A stretch of 64,000 nt of DNA from Castor canadensis (lineage: Eukaryota > Chordata > Mammalia > Rodentia > Castoridae). Position numbers and translations under genes: made by a program. The notes beneath the pieces were generated by a model. It saw only the letters and a program-made list of their open reading frames with translations, was not told the DNA's origin and did not search any database. The stretch spans positions 48,306,570-48,370,569 of the forward strand of contig NC_133401.1 in NCBI RefSeq assembly GCF_047511655.1. Reading direction: 5' to 3'. This document shows positions 25,851 to 38,450 of the stretch, piece by piece. Numbering within the stretch: position 1 is the first letter of the stretch; each line of letters opens with the position of its first letter.

Positions 25851-26459
25851 TTGTAGCCTGATCTAGTTTTACAAAGACCTTCTCTTTTGTTTCTTCCTAA
25901 GTGTTTTATATAATTATGTTTTACAAGTCTAAGATCCATTTTAAGTTAATTTTGCACAAAGTACAAGGTGCAGGTCACAGTTCTTTTTTCCGCCCGTAGG
26001 AGCTCCATGTGTTCCAGTATTGTTTTCATTCACATTATCCTTTGTCAAAAAGCATTAACATATTGGTGAGTCTTTTTCTGGATTCTCTGTATGATTTAAC
26101 TGATCTATCATGTGTCAATATCGTCTTTCATGAATTATTATAGTTTTATAGTAAGTCTGATTAGCTAGTGTGAGTCTGATAACTTTGTGCTTTTCATAAT
26201 TGTTTTTGCTATTCTAGTTTCTTGACTTCCTATATAAATTTGAAAATCAGCTTTTCTGTATCTCTAAAAAAATCCTTCTGGGATATTGACTGAGATTGTG
26301 GTTAATTTGTAGATCAGTTTGTTGTGAAATAGCTTCTTAACATTATTGAGTGCATGTTTCCATTTATTTAATTTCTTTTATCAGCATTTTTCATTTTTAT
26401 CATACAGATCCGCTATATATCTTGTTAGATTTGTAGTTAAATATTTCATTCTCCCTTCC

Positions 26460-26608
26460 CCCATCTCCCAAAGTGAGATACCGTCTTCTCTAGGCAGCCC
26501 ACGCTGGCCTGGAGCTCCCTGTGTAGCTCTAGACGACTTCAAGTTCTAGATCCTCCTGCCACAGCCTACAGAGTACTGGAATTATAGGTGTGTACCACCA
26601 TGCCCAGC
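26460..26608 (-). mobile_element. B1-like SINE monomer
   Basis: Reverse B1: gcccacgctggcctggagct … aattataggtgtgtaccacc. Unlike the composite family it lacks the ID unit, so it is a B1 proper or a truncated copy. Confidence 0.7.
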
Positions 26609-26699
26609 ATGTTTTTTTGAGTCATTCGTAGATGGTGTATTTTTAAAATGTTAGTTTCTAATTGTTTATTGCTAGAATATTAGAAATAGAAATACAATT

Positions 26700-26775
26700 A
26701 ATTTTTTTCATGGTGGTTCTGTGGATCAAACCCAGGGCTGCATGAATGCTAGGCAAGTGCCTTATCCGATGGCCT
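26700..26775 (-). mobile_element. ID-like SINE fragment
   Basis: gtggatcaaacccagggctg … aatgctaggcaagtgcctta, the reverse of an ID unit. Confidence 0.65.
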
Positions 26776-27084
26776 TGATAAGTTTTCTAATTAGTAATAG
26801 CTTTTTTTACTTGTATATTCTTTGTGGTTTTTTTAGTAGACAGTGCATCATCTGTGAATAGACAGTTTTATTTTTCCAATCTATGAGCTTTTTATTTTTG
26901 CTTGCCTGATTTCACTGGCTAGGACTTTCAGTAGGATGTTGAATGTGAGAGAGAATTCCTTCCTTTTTCTCAGTTTTCAGGAGAGAGCATTCAGTCTCTC
27001 ATCGTTAAGTAAGATGTTAGCTATAGAGTTTTAGAAAATGCCCATTTATTGTTTTCATCTCTCTGACTCTTTGTCTCTGTCTGT

Positions 27085-27372
27085 CTCTTTTGGTGTACTG
27101 GGGTTTGAACTCAGGACTTCATACTTGCTAAGCAGGTGCTCTATCACTTGAACCACATCCCTAGCCTTTTTGTGTTGGCTATTTTTAAGGTAGGATATTG
27201 TGTTTTTGCCAGAACCAGCCTGGACCGTGATCTTCCTGCTTGTGCTTCTCACCACACCCATCTTCTGGTTGAGATGGTTCTTGCTAACTTTTGCCTGGAC
27301 TGATCTTGAACCGATATCCTCCCATTCTCTGCCTCCTGAGATTTCAGGCTTGAGTCACTGTGCCCATCTGTC
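27085..27372 (-). mobile_element. B1-like/ID composite SINE, near full length
   Basis: ID unit (actggggtttgaactcagga, cttgctaagcaggtgctcta) followed by two B1-like units, ending at gcttgagtcactgtgcccat. It sits at the edge of the old L1. Confidence 0.82.
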
Positions 27373-27773
27373 TCTTTTTTTTGAACTTCGTGTACTCATT
27401 GTCCTGCAGTGTCTTGTACATAGCTGTTTCACTTGAATTTCTATATTTTCTTACATGCTGTACAGATGATAAATTCTCTATTTTGTCTCCACGAAGTTCT
27501 TTTTTCACTGTCTTCATTTAGAAAAATCTCTTCTTGCCTTTTAATTTCAGCCTATTCTGTACTTAGAGTTTCCTTCTATTTTAAATAGAATCAAGTTTTC
27601 TTGCATCTAAATAATCAAACTATATAGTTCAAAATATGTTTTTTCCATGCTTCAAGTTTCAGTGTTTTCTGGATGATTGTTTTTTTTAAAGCAGTATTTT
27701 TCTCTGATGGTTTTGTAATTTTAGCTTCTATTTAAGAAGTCATTTAATGAGTTGTCATAAAGTATGCAAAAAG

Positions 27774-27898
27774 CCCAAGTTGGGGTGGTGTATGCCTGTA
27801 ATCCCAGCTACACAGAAGGCTGAGATTAGAGGATTATGAGTATGAGGCCAGCCTGGGTGACATAGTGAGGTAGCAAGGTCCTGCCTTAAAAAAAACTA
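27774..27898 (+). mobile_element. B1-like monomer, sense orientation, with A tail
   Basis: gtatgcctgtaatcccagct … gaggccagcctgggtgacat … ccttaaaaaaaac. One of only three clear plus-strand SINE copies in the window. Confidence 0.75.
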
Positions 27899-28024
27899 GA
27901 AGTTGGAAAGAGTTGATTACTTGTACATTAGCCCTTGAGAAATTATATTTTGCTAATTCCCCATATATAATTGGATAGCAAAAACATTATTTTAATGTCT
28001 CAAACAATTAAGATGTACATTAAT

Positions 28025-28375
28025 AACATTTATTAGGTTTATGGTGGGTCAGGTTCTGTCTAAGTGCTTTACATCCCACTAAACTCACAAATAGTTTTAG
28101 TTTATACTATAAAACTAAGGGCTAGGGAAATCACTTTCCCACTGTTAAGCAGCCAAGTTAGAATTTAACTCATAGTCACACTCTGTAGGCATTATGCTAT
28201 ACTATCCTGTCCATATTAGCTGCAAAATCCTTCTGGTCAGGCATTATAGAGTATGATTTATAAGTTATGTGTTTTTGAGAGTAAGGAGATGAAGCTTCAG
28301 AAAGTGAGGCAGCTGTGCCATGTTACCCCAGGTAGTTGAAGGGAATGCTGAGGTAGGAATCTCACCTAGTTCTAA
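28025..28375 (-). mobile_element. Two adjacent MIR fragments
   Basis: 28025-28205 (ctaagtgctttacatcccac … gaatttaactcatagtcaca … tatgctatact) and 28240-28375 (gagatgaagcttcagaaagt) both match the reverse of MIR. Confidence 0.65.
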
Positions 28376-28671
28376 AATTATGTTGCTGCCTCTGACAGCT
28401 GGCGTATTTTCTTCCTTGTACATCCTCATGACTATTTAGGATATGGTGCTAAAGTAGCCATGTATGAAAGCATGTCATTTAAGAATTTTAAAAACTAACA
28501 TTGAGTTAATATAGAATGAAAAAAGGAGTGTACACGTGATTATAACCTTGTTTGATGGGAACTAGAGGCTCGCCCATGCAAGCTGTCTCTGTGGCACTTA
28601 CTTCAAAGTAAGTAAGAATTAAAATAAAAATCTGAAATTAAAAGTCAAAAGGTATTCAGTTTTTAAAATAC

Positions 28672-29945
28672 CTCTTTGGCTTTATTGAGGTACAGTTGAA
28701 AAATAATGATGTGTTTTTAAGTGTGCAATGTGATTTTATATACATTGCGTACTGATTACCACAGCTACATCAGTCAACACACCCATCACCACAGCTATTC
28801 TTTTTTTGGTGTATCTGTGGGGGAGCACATTTAAAATCCCCCTTCTTTGCAGATTTCACACGCACAACACAGTATTATTATTGACGATAGTCCCCGTGCT
28901 TATACCTGAAAGCTGTAATGGCAGGCATCTCCCATTTCTCCTGGACCAGCCCTGGGCAACCACTGCTCTGCTCTCTAACTCTGAGCTTCACTTTTTTAAG
29001 ATCCACATACCAGTGAGATCATGAAGTTTTAGTCTTTCTGTCTCTAGTTTACTCCACTTAACATAATATCTTCCAGGTTCATCCATGCTGTCACAAATGG
29101 CAGTGTATTTTTAATGGATGAATAATACTCCATTGTGCATAAATATCACTCATTCATTGACAGACATCTTGGCCATTGTGAATAATGCTACAGTGAAATG
29201 GTGTGTAGTTATCTCTTCAAGACAGTAATTTCTTCTCCTTCTGAGGCATATGGCAGTTCTATTTTAATTCTGTGAGAAACCTTCATACTGTTTGCAGTAA
29301 TGACTGCACCAATTTATATTCTCACCAGCTGTGTATAAGGGTTCCTTTTTGTCTGTACTCTTGCCAACACTTGTCATATCTTGTCTTTTTGAAAACAGCC
29401 TTCCTGACATACAGAGATAATACCTCATTGTGTTTTGATTTGCGTTTTCCTGATGATAATTGATGTTGAACACCTTTCCATATATTTGTTGGCCATTTTT
29501 ATGTCTTCTTGGGGAAAATGGCTATTCAGGTGGTGTACCATGTTTTTAAATAGGGTTGCTTTTAAGCTGCTGAGTTATGTGAGTTCTTTATATCTTTTGA
29601 ATATTAGTGCTTTATCAGATATGATCCTTGTGCATACTTTTTTGCATTTTGTGGTTGATTCCCTTTTGTTTTGTGATTGTTCCCTTTGCTGTGCAGAAGT
29701 TTGGTAGTTCAAGTTGTCCCACTTGATTGATTACTTTTGTCTCCTGTTCTTTTGGCTTCATGTCCAAAAATCATCACCAAGACCATTGTCAAACAGCTTT
29801 TACCCTGTGCTTTTTATCTAGAAGGTTTCAGTCTTTGATCCAAAGTTATTGTTTGTATATGGTGCAAGATCAGGACTCACTTTTGTTCTTCTATGTGTAA
29901 CTAGTTCTTGGCATCCTTGTCAAAGATTAGTTGAAAAACCCCTCT
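28672..29945 (-). mobile_element. L1 LINE 3' end (3'UTR and ORF2 C-terminus)
   Basis: Begins at the 3' end with ttattgaggtacagttgaaa, a signature of mammalian L1MA/L1MB-type 3'UTRs. Then comes reverse ORF2 C-terminal sequence (aataatactccattgtgcat … tgtgagttctttatatcttt). 5'-truncated at about 29945. Older than the 61201 copy. Confidence 0.85.
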
Positions 29946-30349
29946 TTTTGCCTTTTATTAAAATTTGGATTTAATAAACAGGGAGAGGCAGACCCAAGAA
30001 TAACCTTAACAATAGCTATTTTTAGCATATGATTAAAAAGATTGATCATTTTTTATCTTCTTTTACTTTTTTAACATTTAATCTTTGAGAGACACAAAAC
30101 TGAAATACCATCACCCCTTATTAGAATTTGTGTACTTCTTTTACCCATGTTGTCTATAGAGAATGTTCTTCAAACGGGGTTTTCTGTTTGATTTTTGTTA
30201 TAATGTCTGTGTAGTCATAACATTTTTAAAATTACCAATCCCTTTCCGACAGAAATTGAATACTGTGTTTAGTTTTATTTCTGAAATTCTGTTTAGAGTT
30301 CCTTTAATGTATTCCCACTGTATAGTAAGTGAAAATTGACATGTCAAAT

Positions 30350-30911
30350 TTTTTTTTTAATTCATTTATTCACATGTACATACATTGTTTGGGCCATTTC
30401 TCTCCCCCATCCCCCTTGCTTCCAGGCAGAACCTGTTCTGCCCTTGTCTCTAATTTTGTTGAAGAGAAAGCATAAGCAATAATAAGAAAGACAAATTGTT
30501 TTTGCTAGTTGAGAAAAGGATAGCTATACAGAGAGATTCCTAGCATTGCTTCCATGTACAAATGTGTTACATCCCAAGTTGATTCATCTCTAATAGACCT
30601 TTTCACTAGTTCCTGATCCCTTCTCATATTGACCTCTGTTACTTTAAGGTTTCTGTATTAGTCCCTCTGTAATGGGGACATCAGATACTTTCATGTTTTG
30701 GGTTTCTTACCTATCCCCATACCTCCGTATGTGCTCTCTCCTTATTATGTGACCCAAGTCCAACCACATTGCTGTATTTGCCCTAGATCTAAAGTCTGCA
30801 TATGACAGAGAATATATGATTTTTGGTCTTCTGAGCCTGGCTTACCTCGCTCAGAATGGTGTTGTCCAGTTCCATCCATTTACTTGAGAATGATAAGATT
30901 TCATTCTTCTT
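30350..30911 (-). mobile_element. 5'-truncated rodent L1 with target-site duplication
   Basis: Poly(A) in reverse at 30350-30358, then L1 3'UTR (ttgtttgggccatttctctc) and the ORF2 C-terminal end (gcttacctcgctcagaatgg). It is the same family as the 61201 copy but more diverged. Flanking direct repeats TGACATGTCAAAT (30337-30349) and TGATGTGTCAAAT (30912-30924) differ at two positions and mark the insertion. Confidence 0.88.
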
Positions 30912-30924
30912 TGATGTGTCAAAT

Positions 30925-31529
30925 ATTTTTGACAGCAATATATTTTTTTTCCTGAGACATAGTTCTTGAAATGAGTAAAGGTATTTTAGAATATACTGTG
31001 TCTTTTGTATATATTTTCTAAAATGCCCTTACCAAATCAGGTTTTGAGAAATACATAAAAGGCAAATTCCAAATGCTTCTGGAGTAGCTTGCTCTTTACA
31101 GGATATGCAGTGATGCCTTTTCTTATGATGTGTTTGTGTATTAGGGAGTTTTAAGATAAAATTTGACTGTTATATCTGCATAGAACTATGAGTGCGTGCT
31201 TTTGCTTCCTTGAGGTCTAATGCTTCTTAGCATTGCTGTCTTCATTTATAGGACAGCTGTTTGTATAATTATATTCATGTATAACTTAAATCCCTGCCCC
31301 TGTTGTTACTTTAATTGTTGGCATATTATCAAGTAAAAGTTACAGTTTTTCTATGTGCTCATATTAACTGAGTAGAAAAGGTTCTGAGGCTTGTGTTCTC
31401 TGTACTTTTAATTTTTTTTTTTTTTTTTTGCTGAAATGTAAGTTACCTGCAGTAATATGCAGAGATTTTAAGTGTTCTGTTTGATGGGTCTCAGAAATTA
31501 TATATGTAATAATTTTCTAATAAAATAGA
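30925..31529. other. Intron 4, nothing recognised
   Basis: AT-rich unique sequence with a T run at 31412-31429. Confidence 0.4.
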
Positions 31530-31822
31530 AGCCTTGCACTTGGTTAGGCAGGTGCTTTATAAATTGAGCCTCATCCCATCCCATTTTGCCGTAGTTATTT
31601 TTCACATAGGGTCTTGTGTATTTGACTGGGGCTGGTCTGGACTGTGTGTGATACCTCTGCCTCCAGTGTAGCTTGGACTACAGCTGTGCACCACCATGCC
31701 CAGCTTATTGGTTGAGATGGTGTCGTGCTACCTTTTTTCCTGGGCTGGCCTCAAATTGTGATTCTCCCTATCGCTGCCTCCTGAGAAGCTGGGAGTACAG
31801 ATGTGAGCCACCATGCTTGGTT
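31530..31822 (-). mobile_element. B1-like/ID composite SINE
   Basis: The ID part is degraded (ggttaggcaggtgctttata, aattgagcctca). Both B1-like units are clear, ending at agatgtgagccaccatgctt. Confidence 0.8.
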
Positions 31823-31984
31823 CTAGAGTATTTCTGTCACAGAGAAAGAGCCCAGTTTTAGTCCATTTTCTCCATCCTCATCCTCACTTTTTGATTTTCA
31901 TCTTCTTAGCTTAGTTTCATATGTTATTAGAATTAATTTAAATGGACTAATATCAATTAACATATTTCTTGTATTCACTCAGGA

Positions 31985-33400
31985 ATTATTTCTTAGTATT
32001 GGTCCACTGTCTGACAATCAGTTTGTTCATTGTTCATGGACATACTCGTTGCTTATAGTTCTTTGTTGTTATGAATAATTTTGCTATGAATGTTTGTGTG
32101 CAGGTCACTATGGACATGTTTTCATCTTCCTTGAGTAGATATCTGGGAATGGTATTGTGACCCCCCTGAAGCTAAAATGTCCATGATTTTACTAGAGTTT
32201 TAGCCACCCCATGCTACAATGATTGGGAAAAGTCATGTACACCTGAATCTCTCACCTTGTATGGTTCTCTTAAGAGTCATATTTCTGTGTTTATTGAGAT
32301 GATTATGTGATTCTTGTCCTTCTGCTATATGCTGTGTTATGTTTGTCATTTTGCATATGTTGGGCTATCCTTGCCTTCCTGGAATCTAACCTGATGATGA
32401 TATAGTATCTTTTTCATGTGTTGTTCAGTTTGGTTTGCAGGTATTTTATTGAGGAGTTTTGTATCTATATTCATCAAGGAACTTGGCCTATAGATTTCTT
32501 TTTATGTGTTTATGTCATCCAGTTTTGGTGTCAGGATAATACTAGCGTCTTAGAATGAGTTTGGTGCATTCCCTCTCTATTCTGTGGAATGGTTTGAGGA
32601 GCACTGATCTTAGTTCTTCTATGAAGGCCTGGTACAATTTAGTAGTGAAACCATCCAGTCCTGGGTTTTTCTTTGTTGGGAGATTTTTTTTTTTAATTGC
32701 TGTTTCAAACTCATTGCTCAGTATTGATTTGTGTAGGGTTTCTTTGTATGTTCCTGGCTCAATTTTGGTAGATCATATGTGTCATTTTTTCCCTAGATTT
32801 TCCAATTTATTGGAGTGTAGCTTTTTAAAGCATTGCCTAAGGATCCTCTAGATTTCTGTGGTATTTAATATATCCCTTTTCATCTCTAGTTTTACTAATT
32901 AATGCCTTCTGTCTTTCTTTTTGTAGTTTAGCTAAGGGTTTGTCAATCTTGTTTATATTTTCGAAGAACTAGCTCTTTGTTTCATTGACTTTGTTTTTTT
33001 TTTTAGTTTCTATTTTATTAGTTTTGGCTCTGATCATCTGTTTTTAGGTTTGGCTTGTTCTCCTTTTTCTAATAGCTTGAGGTGCATCATTAGGTTATTT
33101 ATTTGGGATTGTTCTGGTTTTTTAATGTACGCATTTATAGCTATAACTTCCTTTTTAGAACTGCTTTCATTGTATCCCACATTGCATCTATCACTGTCTG
33201 TTGTGTTTGCATTTTCATTTGATTCTAGGAATTTTTAAATTTCCCCCTGATTTCTTTGATGACCCACTGTTTGTTTAAGAATGTATTATTATTCAATCTT
33301 CATGTGTTTGTATGTTTTCTATAGTTTCTCTTGCTGTTCATTTATAGTTTTATTCCATTATAATTTGATAAAATACCAGACGTTATTTCAGTACTCTTAT
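31985..33400 (-). mobile_element. Old L1 LINE pieces (ORF2 C-terminal piece, then RT N-terminal/endonuclease side)
   Basis: 31985-32280 resembles an L1 ORF2 C-terminal piece (tgagtagatatctgggaatg). 32285-33400 is a longer reverse segment from RT (ccatccagtcctgggttttt, aattttggtagatcatatgt) toward the endonuclease (aatttgataaaataccagac). Numerous stops in all frames. Confidence 0.8.
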
Positions 33401-33589
33401 ATTTGTTAATTTTATTTTTTTAAATCCCTTTTAACTTTTTAAGTCATTCTGCACTGCCTTCAGTTTGTCATAAAAATACTCTGTTTAGCGGTTATAATTT
33501 TTATCTTTAAGGAGGTTAGTGTAGTATACTTTTCTACCATACTAGATCAGGAATACCAAAAGTGGGTCATTTAAACTGTCTTACTCTGT

Positions 33590-34085
33590 CCCTTCTCTAA
33601 GTCCAGTTTGCTTATGATGGAAGTCAGAGAGTTCTACAATTGCCTACATGACTTGTGCTTCCCTCAGCTCCCGCCTGTCTTGCTGACCTTCACTTTCAAT
33701 ATCATCCTCCTGGCTTATTCTGAATACCTTTGATCTCTTTGCCTGAAAAGTTCTCCTGGGTGTCCATATAGCTGGCTTCCTTGCCTTCTTTAGATCTTTG
33801 TTTAATGTGACATTTATCAGTGAATCTCTCCATGATCATCATAGTTAAAAGTGCCTGTATCTATGGTACCTTCTACCTCATTTGCTCCATGTTTATACTT
33901 AGCTGGCCCAGTATATATTTTATCTGCTTACTTTTTGTTGTCTATCCATATCACTAGAATATGAACTCCATGAAGATAGGAAGTTTTGTATGTTCACTGC
34001 TACATTTTCATTACTTTAGAGGCCTCTGGGAGATAGTGGATTCTCAATAGATGGTTGTTGAGTAAGTGCTCAATAGTTCTGCTTC
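33590..34085 (+). mobile_element. L2 LINE 3' end
   Basis: tagaatatgaactccatgaa … ttcactgctacattttcatt … ggttgttgagtaagtgc is the typical L2 3' tail; upstream wording also fits L2. Confidence 0.75.
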
Positions 34086-35747
34086 ACAAATCATGATATT
34101 TTGAAGTTCAGTCTGTTTGATTTTCTTGTAAAGAGGGATATTTCTATTTATTGGTTGAGAAAATAATAGCTAAAGGAAAAGGGTGTGAATTGTATTTTGC
34201 GTTTCCTAATGTTCTTTTGTTTTCGTTTTAGCTGTACTTCAACCTTTTTTGTGGTTCGTTTATTTTATTGTTCTTTAATTCCAGTCATTTAAAATTTTTC
34301 TTCTTTAAAAATGGGACTATAGAATGCATTGTTTTAGTTTGAAACAGATGGAGAAGAAGGTGATAGGTTTAGCTGTTTATGCGGCAGTCAGTTTGAAGAG
34401 CTCCAGATCTAAGAGACCCTTAATCAGTCTTATTTGAAACAGAAATGTACTTTCTACTTGGTAAGCTATTGCCTGAATCCAGAACCATTGACAAACTGAA
34501 TAAAGGTGTTGCTAATACCATCGACGCATGCTGTTAGCAAAATTTCTCTCATTAGGTCATAGTATTCAAGGATGTGCACTTCCTAAAAGGATGTGCTTTT
34601 TCAGAATGCTATCAATTTTGGCAGCATTAATTCAATGACATTTCATTCTCCTCAAACTTGTACTATTATCTTTGTATATTTTTGGTATGCAGAGGTGGCA
34701 AACAATTTGAAAGTTGTTTCCTGACAACTCCTTACAACTTGAACTTTGGTCAAGAAGTGTGCATTCCTTGTCATCCCAACAGTGAGACTTTTGTGCTGTC
34801 TAAACTTGAAGGTAGAGTTAGGGAGTGTCCCTAAATCGGGGTGTTCATAATAAAGCACTTCCCCCTCCTAGGATTCATGTAGCAGCAGAGCCCTGGCTCA
34901 GTCACTTTTGACTTTTTGCAGGGGGCAACAGATTCCTGATGTCCTCTGGAGACTGCTTAATGAGTTGCCATGCTGCAGACTTGTGTAGTATGCTTTGTGG
35001 AGCTAGGTAGTCATTGGGTGCCAGGTAGCTTGGATACAGTTGAAGAAGATTTTCACGTCTGAACAATATGGTGTAGTATATTCACTTCTATGTAATGTAG
35101 GCACCATATTGCCCGGCAGTCCTCTCTGAGCTTCTGTTACTGTTTGTGTATTCCTGTAGATAGATGTCCAATAGAGAATTCTTCCTGTGGAAGGTAAGCA
35201 GTGGTACAGCTTGGTCCTTAGTCTCTGTCTCTCTGTCCCTGTCTTTTCCTCCCTCCCTCTACCTCCCTCCTTTCTGTCAATATGTACTTTGTTGGTAATT
35301 TCACGAAGACTCCAGACTTTATAGTTTTTCTCTACGCAGGCCTTGCCTACTTGATAACTTCATTGGATACCTAATGGGCTTCTTAAACTTAACATTAGAA
35401 AAATAAACTGAGGTTTGGGATCATGCTCTTAAAACTGTTCTTGTATTTGTTTTTGTACCCCAGTTAATGTTAAATCTGGAGTTTTTAAAAAAAAATTGTT
35501 TTTTTTCATGTGTAAAGGGCCTTTGCAGTCATTCTTTACATTCTGTTTCTGTCACATCCTATGACCAGTGCATCAGTAAATCCTGATGGTTCTACTGTGA
35601 AAATATATTGAGAAGGTCTGACAGTTTCATGGCACTTTCACTAACACCATCTTCTTGGATCAGACTACATTTCTTCTGGTTTTATTTCAGGCACTTCTTA
35701 GCTAATCTTTCTGTTTCAACTCTTGTCCCCCTTCAGTTTATTCTCAT
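34086..35747. other. Intron 4, unclassified block
   Basis: 34330-35160 is less AT-rich than its surroundings and reads on the minus strand as partial open stretches (68 codons at 34652-34858) with stops. It could be an old processed pseudogene or a retroelement that I do not recognise. 35161-35747 is unique apart from a short CT-rich run at 35248-35275. Confidence 0.35.
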
Positions 35748-36106
35748 TGCTGTGGTTTGAATGTGCCTTCCAAAATTTGTATGTTGGAAACTTAAACCTC
35801 AGTGCAACATTGTTGTAAGTGGGACTTTGAAAAAGAGGATTAAGTCTTAGGTACCATTCCTCAGGAATGGGTAAGACAATTGTGAGGGAGGGAGTTAGTT
35901 ATGAAAGGGAGTTAGGCCTCTTCCCCTACCCTTAATTTTTCACGTGCTTTCTCATCATGTGATCGTCTGCTGTGGTAATACACAAGAAGGCCCTTGCCAT
36001 ATGCAGCTCCTAGATTTTGGATTTCCTATTTTCCAGAATTAGAAGTTAAATAAACCATTGTTTATAGTTTACTTGCTCTTATTGTGGCAGAAAATGGACT
36101 AAGGCA
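35748..36106 (+). mobile_element. MaLR-type LTR (MST/MLT-like), solo, sense to COMMD10
   Basis: Starts TGCTGTGGTTTGAATGTG and ends aaaatggactaaggca, the diagnostic ends of MaLR LTRs; 359 bp. AATAAA at 36049-36054 is its poly(A) signal, in sense with the host gene. No internal region follows, so this is a solo LTR. The five flanking bases are not an obvious match. Confidence 0.85.
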
Positions 36107-36219
36107 CTGTCATAGCCAAACTGGACCTGCTAAGTCTTCAGTTCAGAGCCCCGTAAGTCTCATCTTACTCTTAACAAGCCCAAGTTTTACAGAAGCCTTG
36201 AAGGCCTTGCTGACTTGTC

Positions 36220-36655
36220 TTTCACTACTCTGCGTCTTGATCACTCTGCTGTGTCATCACTGCCCTCTTTCTTATACTCAAATCAGCCTGACTTAAGGTC
36301 TTTGCACTTGCTGTTCCTTTGATTGGAATAGCCTTACCCTAGATAGCCAGTGTTTGCTGTGTTTAGGTTTTTATTCAGTTGTTGCCTTCTCAGATTTTCT
36401 TCTGGCCACATTCTTTAAAATTATAAACTCTCTCCAGTACTTCTTTTCCCTCCTTGTTTTTATTTTCTTCCCTGGCACTTACCATGCCATCCTATATTGT
36501 TCACTTCTTTATCTTCAAAGTATCTTTAATCCCATTTGATTGTTAGCTTTAGGAAAGGTGGTATTTTTATTCATTTTTTTCACTACTATACCTTCAACCC
36601 AAAAATAGTACCTTAGGCAGAGTGTGTACCTAATGAATGCTGTTGAATACATTCT
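36220..36655 (+). mobile_element. L2 LINE fragment
   Basis: tttgcacttgctgttccttt gives the L2 phrase; it continues to ttgttagctttaggaaaggt and aatgaatgctgttgaataca at the 3' tail. Confidence 0.75.
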
Positions 36656-36829
36656 CAGAATAGTTACAGCACTACATAGGTAATGTCAAAGAGTTATGGC
36701 ATCTAGTAGCGGGAAGTGACATGGATTAGCACATTATCAGTCCACAACAATGTAATGATATCTGTATGATGATCAGCTTTGTTTATTACAGCTGTGACCA
36801 GGGTGAAGGTTTCTTAGGTGGTAGGGGTT

Positions 36830-38450
36830 ATCTATGTATGTTTTTGGCATTTTTATCAAGATTGACATTGCTGTAACTGTGTGGGTTTATTTCTGTGTCT
36901 TTTATTTCATTCCATTGGTCTGCCTGTCTGTTTTTCTTTTTGGACCAGAACCATGATGTTTTTGTTAGTATGACTGTGTAGTACAATTCAAAGTCAGGTA
37001 TTGTGGTACCTCTAGGACTGTTCTTTTTTTGCTCAGGATTGCTTTGACTATTCAAGCTCTTCTGTGCTACTATATGAATTTTAGGGTTTTTCTATTTTTG
37101 TGAAGAATGCCACTGGAATTTTCATGGGGGTTGCCTTGAGTCTGTAGATCACTTTTGGTAATATGGCCATTTTCCCAGTATTAATTATGCTGATTTCTGA
37201 ATTGTGACAGTTATTTTATCTTGCAGTGTTTTCTTCAGTTTCATTCTTCAGTGTTTTGTAGGTTTCATTGTAGTAATAAACCTAACTAAGGTTAGGTATT
37301 TAATTTTTTTGATGCTACTGTAAATAGATTGTTTTTCTGATTTCCTTCTCAGCATATTTGCTATTGGTATATGAAGAAGCTACTGAATTTTGTATATTGA
37401 TTTTTGTATCCTATTAGTCTGCTGAAAGTGTTTATCAGATCTAAGAGTTTTCTGGTAGAGTCTTTAGGATCTTCTAAGTAGAGGATCAAATCATCTGCAA
37501 ATAGGGATACTTTGTCTTCTTACTTTCCTGTTTATATCCCTTTTATACTTTCTCTTATTTCTCTGGCTAATAATTCAGGAACCATTTTGATTAAAAGTGG
37601 GGAGAGTGGACACCCTGTGTCATTCCTTGTTTTAGAGGAAATGCTTTTAGTTTTTCCCCATTCAGTCCAATTTGGGTTTGTCATATATAGCCTTTATTAT
37701 GTTGAGCTATGATCCTTATATTCCTGTTTTCTTCAGAGCTTTTATTATGTATGGAAGTAGAATTTTGTGAAAGGCATTTTCTGTATCTATTGAGATGGTC
37801 ATAGGATTTTTATCCTTGGTTCTATTTATGTGTTGCATTATGTTTATTGATTTGCTTATATTAAATTATCCTTATTTCCCTGGAATGAAACCAACTTGTT
37901 CATGCTGTATGATCTTAATTTTTGGTTGAATTCAGTTTGCAAGTATTGTGCTGAGGATGTTTACAGCTATAGTCACCAGAGAAATTGGTCTATAGTTTTG
38001 TTGTTGTTGTGTTTTTGTTCCGTGTTGGTATCAAGGTAGTACTGGCTTTGTAGAATGAGTTTGGTAGTATTCCTTCCCTTTCTATTTTACGGAATAGTTT
38101 GGAGAACATTGGTGTTAGTTCTTCCTTAAAGGTCTGGTAAAATTTAGCAGTGAATCTGTCCTGTCCTGGGCTCTTTTTTGGGCAACTCTTTGTACTGCTT
38201 TATTTCATTGCTTGTTGTAGATCAGTGTAGGTTTATGTTCAATTGTTTATGTTCAATTGGTTAGTTCAATTTTGGTAGGTCATATGTATTTAGAAATTTA
38301 TCCATTTTTTCTGGGTTTTCTAATTCATTGGAATGTAAGTTTTCAAAATATTTGTTATGATATCCCCTTATCATTTTGATATCTCTCTCAGCTAGTTTGG
38401 CGAAGGGTTTGTCATTTTAAAGGAAACAGATCTTTGTTTTCTTGATCTTT
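36830..38450 (-). mobile_element. L1 LINE, ORF2 part with intact FADD box codons
   Basis: Reverse ORF2: C-terminal region at 36828-37055 (…LDKNAKNI…), then RT with LFADD at 37490-37504 (FADD codons 37490-37501), then toward the RT N-terminus (ctgtcctgtcctgggctc). Stops and frameshifts elsewhere make it dead. It joins directly to ORF1/5' sequence at about 38450, so the endonuclease region is missing. Confidence 0.85.

Larger units (their letters stand above)
25865..27060 (-). mobile_element. Old L1 LINE (ORF2 incl. RT) with nested SINEs
   Basis: Reverse of the ORF2 C-terminal and RT region. The RT box is at 26847-26858 and reads FTDD. A B1-like element (26460-26608) and an ID fragment (26700-26775) interrupt it. 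Highly diverged. Confidence 0.7.
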
